Below, one piece after another: positions 18,590-27,692 of a stretch of DNA of 64,000 nucleotides. This DNA comes from Paenibacillus sp. J23TS9 (GTDB lineage: Bacteria; Bacillota; Bacilli; Paenibacillales; Paenibacillaceae). The DNA is taken from NCBI RefSeq assembly GCF_018403225.1, contig NZ_BOSG01000001.1, positions 1,922,001 to 1,986,000 on the forward strand. Direction: 5' to 3'. The number at the start of each line of letters is the position of its first letter. Position 1 is the first letter of the stretch. The notes beneath the pieces were generated by a model that saw only the letters and a list, made by a program, of their open reading frames with translations, ran no database searches and had not been told where the DNA came from. The translations under genes and the position numbers were made by a program.

Positions 18590-19687
18590 ATGCGCACGAC
18601 ATCTTTTCAAATTTTTCGGTTTGCTTGTATCTATATGCTAACGATGCCGCTGGCTTTTATGATTCCACCACTCATTGTTACATCTGGATATCTGGGATGG
18701 ATCGCAGTGCTCATCGGGGGAACCATTAATTTCGGATTAATCCTCTGCACTTACCAACTGGGTAAGATGGCTTCGGGGCAAGCTTGGACCGCTTTTGGGG
18801 AGAAGATTTCAGGCAAATGGGGTCATCGGGCAGTTCTTCTCATTTTGGTATTTTGGAGTGTCTATTACGTATCTTTGGATATGGAGCAGTTCACTATGTT
18901 TTATCGGAGCGCCTATATGAGGGAGACTCCAGATTGGTTCCTTTTACTTCTCATCGGTATCGTTATTTTGATCACGGCCCGTTGGGGATTTTCTACGCTC
19001 GTATATATTGCAGATGGTACATTTATCGTTATTCTTCTCGGGATCATATTCATCTTAGTGATATTCACTGGAGATGCAAATTATCAGATGCTGCCGGCAT
19101 TCGTAACCAATCATGATTTCCATAACGTCTTTTCTGATGTCATAAGCGTGATATCCTGGAATGGTGAATGGTTCATATTCCTGTTCATTATGCCTCAACT
19201 AAAATTTGATAAAAACACCCTCCGAAATCTACTATTAGCGAATTCGCTTGTCATATTTGCCGTCCTGTTAACATGGCTGCTCGTACTGCTTAATTTCGGC
19301 AATCATTACGCCAGTCAGCTCAAATACCCCGTCCTTCAGTTGATACGAAGTACGTCGTTTACCGGGCTAATCGGCAATGCGGATCCCTTGTTCATTGGAT
19401 TGTGGGCTACATCCATGATTGTTCATGATGCTTTTCTGATCTACGTAGGAGTAACATGCCTTGGCCATCTTCTGAAGTTTAAGGAGAACAAACCTTTAAT
19501 AACCCTTCTGGCAGGAACAGCAACCGTTGCGGCAGTTCAATACTCAAGGAATACCACTTTGTTTCAGAAGGATATGACTGAACTTGGTTTCATTTCTTTC
19601 TGGGTGATGATCAATGGTATTCCTCTGTATTATGTGCTGATAGCCTTCCTACGTGGGCGATTGGGCAGAAAGAAATTAAGAGGATGA
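18590..19687 (+). CDS. GerB-family germinant receptor permease subunit (APC superfamily)
   Basis: 365 residues, ten predicted helices. 'QIFRFACIYMLTMPLAFMIPP' near the start, 'DMEQFTMFYRSAYMRETPDWFL' and 'GEWFIFLFIMPQLK' fit the spore-germination permease branch of the amino-acid/polyamine transporter superfamily. AAAGGATGG precedes the ATG. This subunit usually binds the germinant in the membrane. It completes the A-C-D-B operon. Confidence 0.95.
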   Translation: MRTTSFQIFRFACIYMLTMPLAFMIPPLIVTSGYLGWIAVLIGGTINFGLILCTYQLGKMASGQAWTAFGEKISGKWGHRAVLLILVFWSVYYVSLDMEQFTMFYRSAYMRETPDWFLLLLIGIVILITARWGFSTLVYIADGTFIVILLGIIFILVIFTGDANYQMLPAFVTNHDFHNVFSDVISVISWNGEWFIFLFIMPQLKFDKNTLRNLLLANSLVIFAVLLTWLLVLLNFGNHYASQLKYPVLQLIRSTSFTGLIGNADPLFIGLWATSMIVHDAFLIYVGVTCLGHLLKFKENKPLITLLAGTATVAAVQYSRNTTLFQKDMTELGFISFWVMINGIPLYYVLIAFLRGRLGRKKLRG

Positions 19688-19790
19688 CTAATGACGGCGG
19701 AAGTCCATCCATCCAATTCATATTCATACATATCATCCATGTTCAAGGAATCCATTAACATTTGTCATGGTTAATATAAAACCGGCAGCA

Positions 19791-19838
19791 AAATAATTTA
19801 AAATTAGTGATATGATGAAAATCACTGTTATATTATTT
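19791..19838. promoter_or_regulatory. Hyphenated palindrome upstream of the second MocR gene
   Basis: AAATAAT...AGTGAT...ATCACT...ATTATTT: two nested pairs of inverted arms over 48 bp, ending 26 bp before the start codon. A candidate autoregulatory operator for the MocR protein. Confidence 0.45.
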
Positions 19839-19863
19839 TTGCAACCAAGGGAAGTGAAAGATC

Positions 19864-21357
19864 ATGTGGAAGCCCGACCGCCAAAACAAAAAACCATTTT
19901 ATGAACAAATAGCAGACCATATCGAACAAAGAATCTCCTACGGTGAATTTCCGCCGGGCAGTTTACTTCCATCGGAAAGAAAGCTGGCTGAACAACTCGG
20001 AGTAAACCGAAGCACTGTCATTTCAGCCTTCGCAGAGCTTCGATCGATGGGCATTATTGAAAGTCGATCAGGCAGCGGAACTCGTGTTAGCAACACCAAA
20101 TGGGGAGCTACGCCCAAGCATACACCAAACTGGAAGCGGTATGCCGAAGGCGGGAGCTTTTTGCCTAACTTGCCGTTCTTGCGAAGGATTCGTGAAGCGC
20201 TGAATCAAAATCCGTCGCTTATTGATTTTGCCAGTGGGGAATTGTCGGGGGATTTAGCACCATTGGATGAAATCACGAAGGTGATGAGCGGGCATCCATA
20301 TCCTTCTTATCTGGGTTATGTTAACCCTCAAGGTTATGTTCCTCTCAGACAAGCACTTGCAGCATATCTAGATCAATATCGCGGGATCCAGACGACGGAA
20401 TCATCTATTTTAATTACATCCGGATCTCAACAATCGCTATATCTGATTACTCAATGTTTACTGTCCCCAGGAGACGCTGTTGCGATTGAAGATCCTTCAT
20501 ATAGTTACTCGCTTCCCATGTTTCAATCCGCAGGGCTTCGTCTCTTCCGTCTCCCTGTCGACCGTGATGGGGTCTGTCCTGAGGAGATCCGTTCCTTATA
20601 CAAGAAACATCGGATTAAAATGATATTCACTAACCCTAATTTTCATAATCCGACGGGCACGCTCCTCAGTGATCAAAGACGGAGCCAATTGCTTGAAATC
20701 GCAAGCGAGCTGGGACTCCCTATCGTAGAAGATGATCCCTATAGCTTAACGGATTATAAAGGAATCCCTCGGCCCCCGCTCAAATCAATGGATGCGATCG
20801 GTTCCATTATTTATATCGGCTCTTTCTCCAAAATCGCAGCTTCCGGCCTTCGTATTGGATGGATGGTCGCTCCGCATTCTATTGTGGAGAGGCTGGCAGA
20901 TGCCAGACAGCAGATGGATTTCGGCCTAAGCGTGATCCCTCAGCAAGTGGCAGAACAGTTTTTAAAATCGTCGTACTTCGAACCACATTTGGAACGCCTG
21001 CGAATGCAGCTTCTTTTTAAACGAGATTTGCTTGTGGAGGCACTAAATAAAGAACTGCCGGATTTGATTCAGTTCAATATTCCGCAAGGCGGACATCATA
21101 TGTGGTGCAAGCTGATTCCCGAAGTCAATGACTCTAAACTGCTGGAAGAAGCCATTAAACAAGGAGTCGTTTTCGTACCTGGCAGTGTTTATGGCTCGGA
21201 TTCGGGCTTCGTCAGGTTTACTTTTGCACGACCGAAAGCAGAAGAAATAGGCCCTGGAATTGCAAGGTTCGCGAAAGCGCTGCGAGAACTTATCCTGCTA
21301 ACCTCAGAGACAACGACAATTAAGACAACTACTAAAACAACCGCCGAGCCTAGATAA
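19864..21357 (+). CDS. MocR-type GntR/aminotransferase transcriptional regulator
   Basis: 497 residues: GntR winged helix ('FYEQIADHIEQRISYGEFPPG', 'RKLAEQLGVNRSTVISAFAEL') and a fold-type I aminotransferase-like domain ('FASGELSGDLAPLD', 'TSGSQQSLYLITQCLLSPGD', 'TNPNFHNPTG', PLP lysine in 'YIGSFSKIAASGLRIGWM'). Complete, with no frame break, unlike the other MocR at 13.2 kb. The tail is Thr-rich. No divergent neighbour gives away its target; the upstream gene is the ger operon in the same direction. Confidence 0.93.
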   Translation: MWKPDRQNKKPFYEQIADHIEQRISYGEFPPGSLLPSERKLAEQLGVNRSTVISAFAELRSMGIIESRSGSGTRVSNTKWGATPKHTPNWKRYAEGGSFLPNLPFLRRIREALNQNPSLIDFASGELSGDLAPLDEITKVMSGHPYPSYLGYVNPQGYVPLRQALAAYLDQYRGIQTTESSILITSGSQQSLYLITQCLLSPGDAVAIEDPSYSYSLPMFQSAGLRLFRLPVDRDGVCPEEIRSLYKKHRIKMIFTNPNFHNPTGTLLSDQRRSQLLEIASELGLPIVEDDPYSLTDYKGIPRPPLKSMDAIGSIIYIGSFSKIAASGLRIGWMVAPHSIVERLADARQQMDFGLSVIPQQVAEQFLKSSYFEPHLERLRMQLLFKRDLLVEALNKELPDLIQFNIPQGGHHMWCKLIPEVNDSKLLEEAIKQGVVFVPGSVYGSDSGFVRFTFARPKAEEIGPGIARFAKALRELILLTSETTTIKTTTKTTAEPR

Positions 21358-21372
21358 CTCCGCGGTTGTTTT
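21334..21372 (+). terminator. Terminator overlapping the end of the MocR gene
   Basis: AAAACAACCGC / GCGGTTGTTTT stem of 11 bp with a T-run; the left arm lies in the last codons. Confidence 0.9.
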
Positions 21373-21392
21373 TCATTTCATCGTATCGTTTT

Positions 21393-21596
21393 CTAATTTT
21401 TCCATACAACAATCATAATGATGGCAAGAATGACAGTACAGAGGACATAAATCCAACTGAGGTGCATCCACTTTTTTCCTGTAAACTTAAAATAATTGGA
21501 GTTTTCCTTTTTATTCTCTTTCGACTCACCAATCATCATCGTTACTATAAACCCGACGATCATTACGATCACGGCAAGAACCATTAACCAGAGCAT
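21393..21596 (-). CDS. Small two-TM membrane protein of unknown function
   Basis: 67 residues with two hydrophobic segments (about 2-22 and 46-65) separated by a hydrophilic Lys/Glu/Asn loop. GGGAGGGG precedes the ATG at 21596 with good spacing, which supports a real gene. I do not recognise a family. Confidence 0.65.
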   Translation of the reverse strand: MLWLMVLAVIVMIVGFIVTMMIGESKENKKENSNYFKFTGKKWMHLSWIYVLCTVILAIIMIVVWKN

Positions 21597-21793
21597 GTTT
21601 CCCCTCCCAAATGAGCTCCTTTACAAGCAAATCTCATTATAATGAATTGTCCGTCCCATGACACCAACCATTTAATCATCAATTTGGGCCATCCAATTTA
21701 GCGATATCACAGATATAGAGATACGAGATCAGTATAAAATAATAATATTTGTTTTATGTTATGTATTAACAAAATGTATAGAAGGTGAGCCGT

Positions 21794-22717
21794 TTGTCCA
21801 TTAATTTGCATGCCATGATGTTGTTTTACCATGTTGCACTCGCTGGCAGTGTTACGGAAGCTTCAAAAAGGCTGAATATCAGTCAACCTGCCATTTCAGC
21901 TCAAATCCGAAGTTTCGAGAAACAATATAATGTGATTTTGTTTGAAAAAAAGGGCAGAAACCTGGTACTAACGACTTTTGGTCAAAAGCTGTTTAAACCC
22001 ACGGAGAAATTATTTAATTTAGCGGACCAGATTGAGGTTATGATTGAGGATTACCATAATCATCCGAGGGGAAAAATGCGGATCACCGGTAATTATCTTG
22101 CAACAAGCGTACTGATCCCCAAATGGGCTTCGTTATTCAAACAAAAATATCCCGAGGTCGAAGTGGAAATTTCAACTGTGAATTCACAACATGCACTCGA
22201 TAGATTGATGAATTACGAAGCAGATATCGCTATTTTTGGTAATGGTGAAATTACGAATCCTAATACTCAATCCCTTCATTGTATTGAATTATATAGAGAC
22301 GAATTTAAGTTTGTGGTCGCCCCAAGTCATAAGTATGCGAACAAGCAAATTTCCATCGAAGAAATGATGAAAGAACCTTTTATCATGCGGGAGGAAGGAA
22401 GTATTACGAGAAAAAGACTTTTTGAATTATGCAAAATAAATGACGTGAGTGCGCCAAAGATCGAATTGCAATTTAATGGGCTCAATGAAACGATTCAAGC
22501 CGTGGTCGCTGGGTATGGGGTGAGTTTTGTTTCATCTCTGATCGCAAGCCAATATATCAAACGCATGGAACTAGCTGTGGTGGACGTTATTGGAGTCCGT
22601 TTCACGAATAAAATTGTTCTTTGTTCCCGTGATAAAAATTCCCTTGAAGGATTCATCCGGGATTTTATTTTAATAGCGCAAAAAGATAAACCTATAGAAG
22701 AGAATGACTCACATTAA
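21794..22717 (+). CDS. LysR-family transcriptional regulator
   Basis: About 307 residues. The N-terminal winged helix reads 'MMLFYHVALAGSVTEASKRLNISQPAISAQIRSFEKQY'; the rest is a periplasmic-binding-like effector domain ('GKMRITGNYLATSVLIPKW', 'YEADIAIFGNGEI', 'VVAGYGVSFVSSLIA'). The start is taken as TTG at 21794, because the GTG at 21785 lies inside the GAAGGTGA ribosome site that serves it. No adjacent operon is divergent in the usual LysR manner, apart from the 67-residue membrane protein. Target and effector unknown. Confidence 0.92.
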   Translation: MSINLHAMMLFYHVALAGSVTEASKRLNISQPAISAQIRSFEKQYNVILFEKKGRNLVLTTFGQKLFKPTEKLFNLADQIEVMIEDYHNHPRGKMRITGNYLATSVLIPKWASLFKQKYPEVEVEISTVNSQHALDRLMNYEADIAIFGNGEITNPNTQSLHCIELYRDEFKFVVAPSHKYANKQISIEEMMKEPFIMREEGSITRKRLFELCKINDVSAPKIELQFNGLNETIQAVVAGYGVSFVSSLIASQYIKRMELAVVDVIGVRFTNKIVLCSRDKNSLEGFIRDFILIAQKDKPIEENDSH

Positions 22718-22760
22718 TCCATTTTGTACCAAAGTAATATGGCCTTGATGAAAACAAAAA

Positions 22761-22786
22761 AGTGGGCACCTTATAGCGGCCCCACT
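22761..22786 (-). terminator. Terminator after the YtkA-like lipoprotein gene
   Basis: AGTGGG/CCCACT stem followed on the minus strand by TTTTTTG; placed 13 bp after the stop. Confidence 0.75.
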
Positions 22787-22798
22787 CCAAAATGTCAG

Positions 22799-23221
22799 TT
22801 AACTGAATTCATCCTCATTAACGATCAATTCTTGTTCAGCTGTTGTCATGTTGGTATCCTTATGCTCAACATGGGCTTTTACGTAGTATACGCCGCCTTC
22901 TGAAAACATCGTTTTGATCCGGTAAGTACCATCCTTCAAAGAAGTTGCCGTAATCGTGTCATGTTTCACACTATTCTTTTCCCAAATTTCAAAACTAACT
23001 TCGCTGGCATCATTAACTTGCTGCTTTCCATTGGTCAAATGGGCATCTATGAGAATTGCACGACCGGGTATAAGCACAGTTTGGACAGTATTCACTTCTA
23101 CATTGATCTTTTGAGCTTCCTTAAGCTCTCCCCCGCTCTCCTTTGAACAAGCAGCTGAGAGGAATAGACTTAATACTCCAACCAACAACAGAAGACTTTT
23201 TTTCATGCTAAGCATCTTCAT
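22799..23221 (-). CDS. YtkA/FixH-like lipoprotein
   Basis: 140 residues with lipobox 'LSAAC' and a single beta-sandwich domain: 'VLIPGRAILIDAHLTNGKQQVNDASEVSFEIW', 'GTYRIKTMFSEGGVYYVKAHVEH'. This matches the YtkA-like/FixH-type Ig-like domain family found in Bacillales lipoproteins. The ATG at 23221 follows AAGGGGGTG, so the longer frame to 23269 is not used. Single-gene unit with its own terminator. The function of these proteins is not established; roles in copper or respiratory-chain assembly are suggested for relatives only. Confidence 0.8.
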   Translation of the reverse strand: MKMLSMKKSLLLLVGVLSLFLSAACSKESGGELKEAQKINVEVNTVQTVLIPGRAILIDAHLTNGKQQVNDASEVSFEIWEKNSVKHDTITATSLKDGTYRIKTMFSEGGVYYVKAHVEHKDTNMTTAEQELIVNEDEFS

Positions 23222-23335
23222 TATATCAGCACCCCCTTGATGTACCCTAAGTATACTGATACAAGACATTTAGAAATAATATATTATTTCTAATACATAT
23301 ATATAAAATCTATATATTGTTGATTTGGAAAACAT

Positions 23336-23368
23336 AAAACCCCCATAATCGCAGATTATGGGGGTTTT
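23336..23368. terminator. Bidirectional terminator after the TelA operon
   Basis: Perfect 15-bp stem AAAACCCCCATAATC / GATTATGGGGGTTTT with GCA loop. T-tracts fall on both sides; it ends the minus-strand TelA operon. Confidence 0.92.
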
Positions 23369-23392
23369 ATATCTATGACTGTAAATGTTCTC

Positions 23393-24532
23393 TTATAGAC
23401 CTAGCTTGTGGCCTCTCTCCAATCGCTGAATCTGCTTTTCACCACTATCCGCCATTTCACGGAACTGATTGATTGTATCCCGCATTTTAGGGAGAGCCTC
23501 CTGCTTGTAGGTGCTGATGGAATCCAAGGCTGACAACACATCCGAAAAGGCTTGTTTTAATGTGTCTACCGAGATACTGCTTTGAAGTGCTTGCTTTTGG
23601 ATCTCTGCCCCTTGATTTTTCAGCATTCTGGACGTGCTGGAAATCAGCTCATTCGTGGTTTGATTTAAGAGTTCAATTTTCTTCAAGACAATTTTTTGAT
23701 TGTAGAGAGCACTTGCAACAGTAACGGAAATCTTCAGCGCGGAGACCGTAACGTTTTTAGCCCGATCTACTCCACGAATCAGTTCTTTGTTGTTTCTGAT
23801 GACAACTTCGATGGCCATGATCCCTTGCTGGTTGACTACCAGCATCTGCTGCAGGTCCATAACCCGCTGACGGAGCGGGAATAACACTTCTTCCGTGATG
23901 AAACGGATTTTGTCGGGGCTTTCATTACGTGCTTTGGCCGCCTCGATTTGCGATTCAATCGATTCGTCCATCAATCCCCCGAGCTGAATTTCCTTTTGAA
24001 GCTTTTTAGTCAAATCCCGAAGCGTCTGCTGCTCAATCTCCAGCGTTGTGTTGTCATTTTTAAGCGTCTGCTTTCCTTTATCCAAAGAAACCACAATATC
24101 TGCAATGACGCTATCTGCCTTCTCGAATCTAAGGAAGTACGCACGGAGCGGATTGAAGAGCTTGCCGAGAAATCCCGTTTTAGCAAAGTCAACTACGCTT
24201 GGGTCCAGGTCTCTCAGTTGGATATTCAATTCAGTCAGCCCTTTGGCAACATCACCGCCCTCATCTCCCGTTTTTGAGAGTTTACCGACTGAAACCTGTA
24301 ACAGCGCATTTTTATCCGAGGATATTTTCATTGTACTTAGGCCAAAACTATCGATGGATTGCAGAATCTCTTTCCGCTTCTCAAGCGACTCGACATCCAG
24401 ATCCATAATCGCTGCGACGTTGGAGTCTGCCAGCTCCTGCAGCTTCGCGACTTCCTCAGGAACGGGCTTTACCTCTTGTTCAATCGCTGCCTTAATCTCT
24501 TCCGGGCTTGCTACTTCCATTGAAAATGACAT
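23393..24532 (-). CDS. TelA-family (toxic anion resistance) protein
   Basis: 379 residues, mostly helical and cytoplasmic. 'AKTGFLGKLFNPLRAYFLRFEKADSVIADIVVSLDKGK' and 'RVMDLQQMLVVNQQGIMAIEVVIRNNKELIRGVDRAKNVTVSALKISVTVASAL' are the conserved core of the TelA/KlaA/YaaN family. Family members are linked to tellurite resistance, nisin/cell-envelope antibiotic tolerance and the ter stress system; the molecular role is unclear. Last gene of a three-gene operon, 26 bp after the VWA gene. In Bacillus a relative is paired with xpaC; here the partner is a different membrane/coiled-coil protein plus a VWA protein. Confidence 0.93.
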   Translation of the reverse strand: MSFSMEVASPEEIKAAIEQEVKPVPEEVAKLQELADSNVAAIMDLDVESLEKRKEILQSIDSFGLSTMKISSDKNALLQVSVGKLSKTGDEGGDVAKGLTELNIQLRDLDPSVVDFAKTGFLGKLFNPLRAYFLRFEKADSVIADIVVSLDKGKQTLKNDNTTLEIEQQTLRDLTKKLQKEIQLGGLMDESIESQIEAAKARNESPDKIRFITEEVLFPLRQRVMDLQQMLVVNQQGIMAIEVVIRNNKELIRGVDRAKNVTVSALKISVTVASALYNQKIVLKKIELLNQTTNELISSTSRMLKNQGAEIQKQALQSSISVDTLKQAFSDVLSALDSISTYKQEALPKMRDTINQFREMADSGEKQIQRLERGHKLGL

Positions 24533-24558
24533 CGTATTCCTCCTCTAATAGGCATTTA

Positions 24559-26247
24559 TTACATTTGAACGTTAAACAAGTTTCCGATCTTGTAGACGAC
24601 ATCATCAGTATCTGCATTAATGCTAGCTGCCTCGTTAATGCTCGAAATACTTTGAAGCGCCTTAATGTTGGCGTTATAACCGATCGTATAAATTGGAACC
24701 TTATAGGTCTCAACTAAACTTTTGATGTCTTTTAGCGTATGCCCTTCATTGGTTTCGCCATCACTAAGCACGAAGATTAAAGGCTTACTCGTTGGATTTA
24801 CAGCTAACTCATCCTCAAGCATTTTTAAAGCGACCACGATACCATCAAATGTAGCCGTACCTCCACTCGCTTGGAGACTGTCCACGGCTCCGACGAACAT
24901 GGACTGCTGGTTCGTGTCATATTTTCCAATCGGTAAATTAATGGTTACGTCACTCGAATAAGAAACAAGTCCAATACTATTATCTCGCCCTAAAAACTTT
25001 TGACCCTTGAGCAAAGATTCTTTCAAGCGATTCAATGGTTCACCCGCCATGCTGCCTGAAACATCCGTTACAAATACAGCTGCAATGGCTTTATTTCCAT
25101 TCTTCTTTTCTTTCCATAACTTTTGCGCGGAAGACAGAAGGTTGCCATCCACTACAGCCAGTTCTGACTTGTATTCTTCCAGACTATTAAAGCCCTTTTC
25201 TTTTGCTGTATTCTGATATTTATTCTGAGCAACAAAGTCTGCAAATTTCTTAATGACATCCAGCTTCTCCTGCGGCAAATCGCCTAAAGCATACAGCGGA
25301 CTGTCATGTCTCACACCAAAAGGAGTGAAAACATAACCGCTCTTCAAGTCCGATGCGTTAACAAACGTTTGATATTCCAAAACAAACCCGTCAAGCATAC
25401 CCGATTTAGCCGCATCGCGCATTTGGATGGTGGTGGACGCAGTAAATGGTACATTGGCCTGGAATTTCTCAAATCCTTGAACGGCTTTATCACCCAAAAT
25501 ATTCGAGCTGTCGAATGTATTAAGTGCAGTTACAAGGAAGTTTAAACCTGTAGAGCTGGCAAACGGATCCGTATATCCCATGGAAAACTCATTGTTTGCG
25601 ATCGCTTCGGTCACTGTTTTGACATTCACGGATCCGTATTTTTCTACTAATGCATCATATTTTGCCTTCGATAACACAATCCCCGGAACATTTCCGACAA
25701 GCCGTTTAGTAACGAGCTGAGTCTTGACGCCACTGGCCTTGATCATTTCGCCCCATAATTCATTGGAAGGCGTAATCGCATCGGGGATGTATTTGCCGGA
25801 TTTAATATAATCAACGCCAGTTCCGGATGCGATATTACGAATCTTAACAGACGCTGGTTTTCCGTTCACATTAATATTAGCCTTGTTAAACTCGTTGGCT
25901 ACTTCAGTTAACCAACCGTCAACGCCAGTACCTCCCTTTTCAGGGGATGAGAAAATCTCCACAAAATTATTTGTCGTGTTGTTCACGGTAATCGGGAACT
26001 TGGAGATTTCCGGCAAGGAGTCAGCCACATCTACCGGATTAAGGTCGATTTGTCCCTTGATCGGCGTGTCCATAGACACCGAGATATTGGAGTAAAGCTT
26101 GTTTAATCGTTTCGCTGCATCAGCCGCTGTCACCTGCGTTTTGGTCTTCCCTAAATTTGAGGTCAGGGTGACCCCCACATAAACAAGGGCAAATACGATT
26201 ACCAATAAAATTCCGGATATTAGGAAAAACTTACTCTTTTTTGCCAT
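24559..26247 (-). CDS. Membrane-anchored solute-binding-like + von Willebrand A protein
   Basis: 562 residues. One N-terminal membrane anchor (about 5-30), then a periplasmic solute-binding-like region of about 330 residues ('TGVDGWLTEVANEFNKANINV', 'SGKYIPDAITPSNELWGEM', 'FSMGYTDPFASSTGLNFLVTAL', 'FTPFGVRHDSPLYALGDLP'), then a VWA domain with an intact MIDAS: 'FVTDVSGSMAG' at about 393-403, 'ASGGTATFDGI' and 'FVLSDGETNEGH'. The ATG at 26247 lies six bases after GAGAGGTG. The topology suggests both domains are outside the cell. A binding-protein-like domain followed by a metal-dependent adhesion-type VWA is an unusual pairing; the TelA neighbour ties it to envelope stress (inference). Confidence 0.85.
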   Translation of the reverse strand: MAKKSKFFLISGILLVIVFALVYVGVTLTSNLGKTKTQVTAADAAKRLNKLYSNISVSMDTPIKGQIDLNPVDVADSLPEISKFPITVNNTTNNFVEIFSSPEKGGTGVDGWLTEVANEFNKANINVNGKPASVKIRNIASGTGVDYIKSGKYIPDAITPSNELWGEMIKASGVKTQLVTKRLVGNVPGIVLSKAKYDALVEKYGSVNVKTVTEAIANNEFSMGYTDPFASSTGLNFLVTALNTFDSSNILGDKAVQGFEKFQANVPFTASTTIQMRDAAKSGMLDGFVLEYQTFVNASDLKSGYVFTPFGVRHDSPLYALGDLPQEKLDVIKKFADFVAQNKYQNTAKEKGFNSLEEYKSELAVVDGNLLSSAQKLWKEKKNGNKAIAAVFVTDVSGSMAGEPLNRLKESLLKGQKFLGRDNSIGLVSYSSDVTINLPIGKYDTNQQSMFVGAVDSLQASGGTATFDGIVVALKMLEDELAVNPTSKPLIFVLSDGETNEGHTLKDIKSLVETYKVPIYTIGYNANIKALQSISSINEAASINADTDDVVYKIGNLFNVQM

Positions 26248-26259
26248 ACTCTGCACCTC

Positions 26260-26997
26260 TCATTGCTTATAGAATTTGGTTTGCTTAATCAATGAGTCGA
26301 TCTCCTGCATACAAGGCATATTATCAATATCCCCCGGCTCTAAACTATCCAGGCGGGATATTTCGAGCAGCAGCTTATCCAGCTTCAACAAGATTTCCTC
26401 GTTCGTATCCAGAGAACTTTTCATGAAAGACAGATAATCGTTGTAGACGTTCCTTTTTTCTTGAAGAAGCTCCTTGGAAAACTTTGTGGACTTTTGACTC
26501 ATGACACTCAAGTACTCCGACTCATCAAAAACACCCAGCCTGTTCAGGATACTTCTAACGTTAAGATAGAATAGCTTTTCTACCTCATATGTGACGGAAT
26601 CAAACTTTTTGTAACTTAACTCCGAGGCATCGAATCTCTGATTTAGAACATTCAGCAAAGTGGCCTTCTTTTTTTTCAACCGTTCCAACTGCTCTAAGGC
26701 AAAGATTATGTCTTCCTCAAGCGTTTTCACATGTCTGTAATGATTCAATGCCTCCACATAGTCCTCATGTGTTTTTACTTCTTTTACAGGCAAAACAACG
26801 GGTTGTTTAAAAAGTAAGACATAGCTCCCGTATAGAAGGACTAATGCGCTGGCGATCAGCAATGTTATTGCAAATGCTGTAGAGAGAGCATTTCTGCCTA
26901 TCTCCACCCCTAAAAAGCCGGGCGAGAGCACTAGGATATTCACAATCAAAACACCTAGTATAAGACCCACTAGTTTTATGTACTTCGTTTGATTCAA
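26260..26997 (-). CDS. Two-TM coiled-coil membrane protein, first gene of the TelA operon
   Basis: 245 residues. Two membrane segments (about 8-28 and 40-63) are followed by a charged helical cytoplasmic part of about 180 residues ('TLEEDIIFALEQLERLKKKKATLLNVLNQRF', 'NEEILLKLDKLLLEISRLDSL') with strong coiled-coil character. The start is a TTG at 26997 eight bases after GAGGAGG. It lies 12 bp from the VWA gene. By position it could do the job that XpaC does beside TelA in Bacillus, but I see no clear XpaC sequence match. Function unknown. Confidence 0.75.
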   Translation of the reverse strand: MNQTKYIKLVGLILGVLIVNILVLSPGFLGVEIGRNALSTAFAITLLIASALVLLYGSYVLLFKQPVVLPVKEVKTHEDYVEALNHYRHVKTLEEDIIFALEQLERLKKKKATLLNVLNQRFDASELSYKKFDSVTYEVEKLFYLNVRSILNRLGVFDESEYLSVMSQKSTKFSKELLQEKRNVYNDYLSFMKSSLDTNEEILLKLDKLLLEISRLDSLEPGDIDNMPCMQEIDSLIKQTKFYKQ

Positions 26998-27103
26998 TAC
27001 TTACTCCTCCTCTACCTCCATAAAGATCCGGAAGTAAATAAGTGGTTCTGGGCCACTATCATATCCATGCAAATCTGAACCGTATGCTTTGCGTTTGCAC
27101 CTT

Positions 27104-27132
27104 GTTATCGGCATCATATGATTTCCAGTCAA
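27104..27132 (-). promoter_or_regulatory. Candidate SigA promoter of the TelA operon
   Basis: TTGACT, 17-bp spacer, GATAAC on the minus strand, leaving a leader of roughly 100 bases before the TTG start at 26997. The rest of the 26998-27534 gap shows no convincing gene. Confidence 0.4.
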
Positions 27133-27534
27133 CGGTTATCTCATCGGCGATGTGAATCCGTTATCACTGCATTGCATTATACCTACGTTGTATTCCCGGA
27201 TCGGTTCCATTCGATTTTGATTTTGATTTTGTCTTTCCCTCCTATTACGTTTATATTTCACTTCATTACACTCTTCAAAGGCTTACTCTGTAATCGGACT
27301 ACTCTATAAAGAATCACGCTACAATTTTCCGCCTTAAGTAAAATGCTGTAATGCCTACATCTTTTTATGTAAAGACACTGCAACATGAAAATTGTACCAT
27401 ATGTCAGGAGATGAGGTGATAAGAAACAGTTAAAAAATCCGATTCTTTTGCTGCCTAATTTCAATCATATGCAATTGTCCGGTTTATTTGCTCACAGCTG
27501 TTCGGATCACTTATAGCCAACAACAAAAAAAGAA

Positions 27535-27555
27535 CTCTCCATAAATAATGGAGAG
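27535..27555 (-). terminator. Second hairpin downstream of the dehydrogenase gene
   Basis: CTCTCCAT/ATGGAGAG stem with a TTCTTTTTTT tail on the minus strand, about 140 bp after the dehydrogenase stop; likely a backup terminator. Confidence 0.65.
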
Positions 27556-27640
27556 CCCCTTTATGGCTTATCGATTTCTTCCCTGTTCATGATTCAGTTC
27601 CATTCACTTAATTCGGGCATCCATATAATACCATAAAATA

Positions 27641-27678
27641 AAAAGCCGGGAACGAAAAACATTCGTTCTCGGCCTTTT
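27641..27678 (-). terminator. Terminator after the zinc dehydrogenase gene
   Basis: Long stem AAAAGCCGGGAACGAA / TTCGTTCTCGGCCTTTT, 15 bp after the stop codon, with T-rich flank on the minus strand. Confidence 0.88.
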
Positions 27679-27692
27679 ATCTTCTTCTATAC

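Noticed and set aside
27205..27232. Short tandem TTTTGA repeat upstream of the TelA operon
   Set aside because: Only about three units in A+T-rich DNA; no sign of a functional array.
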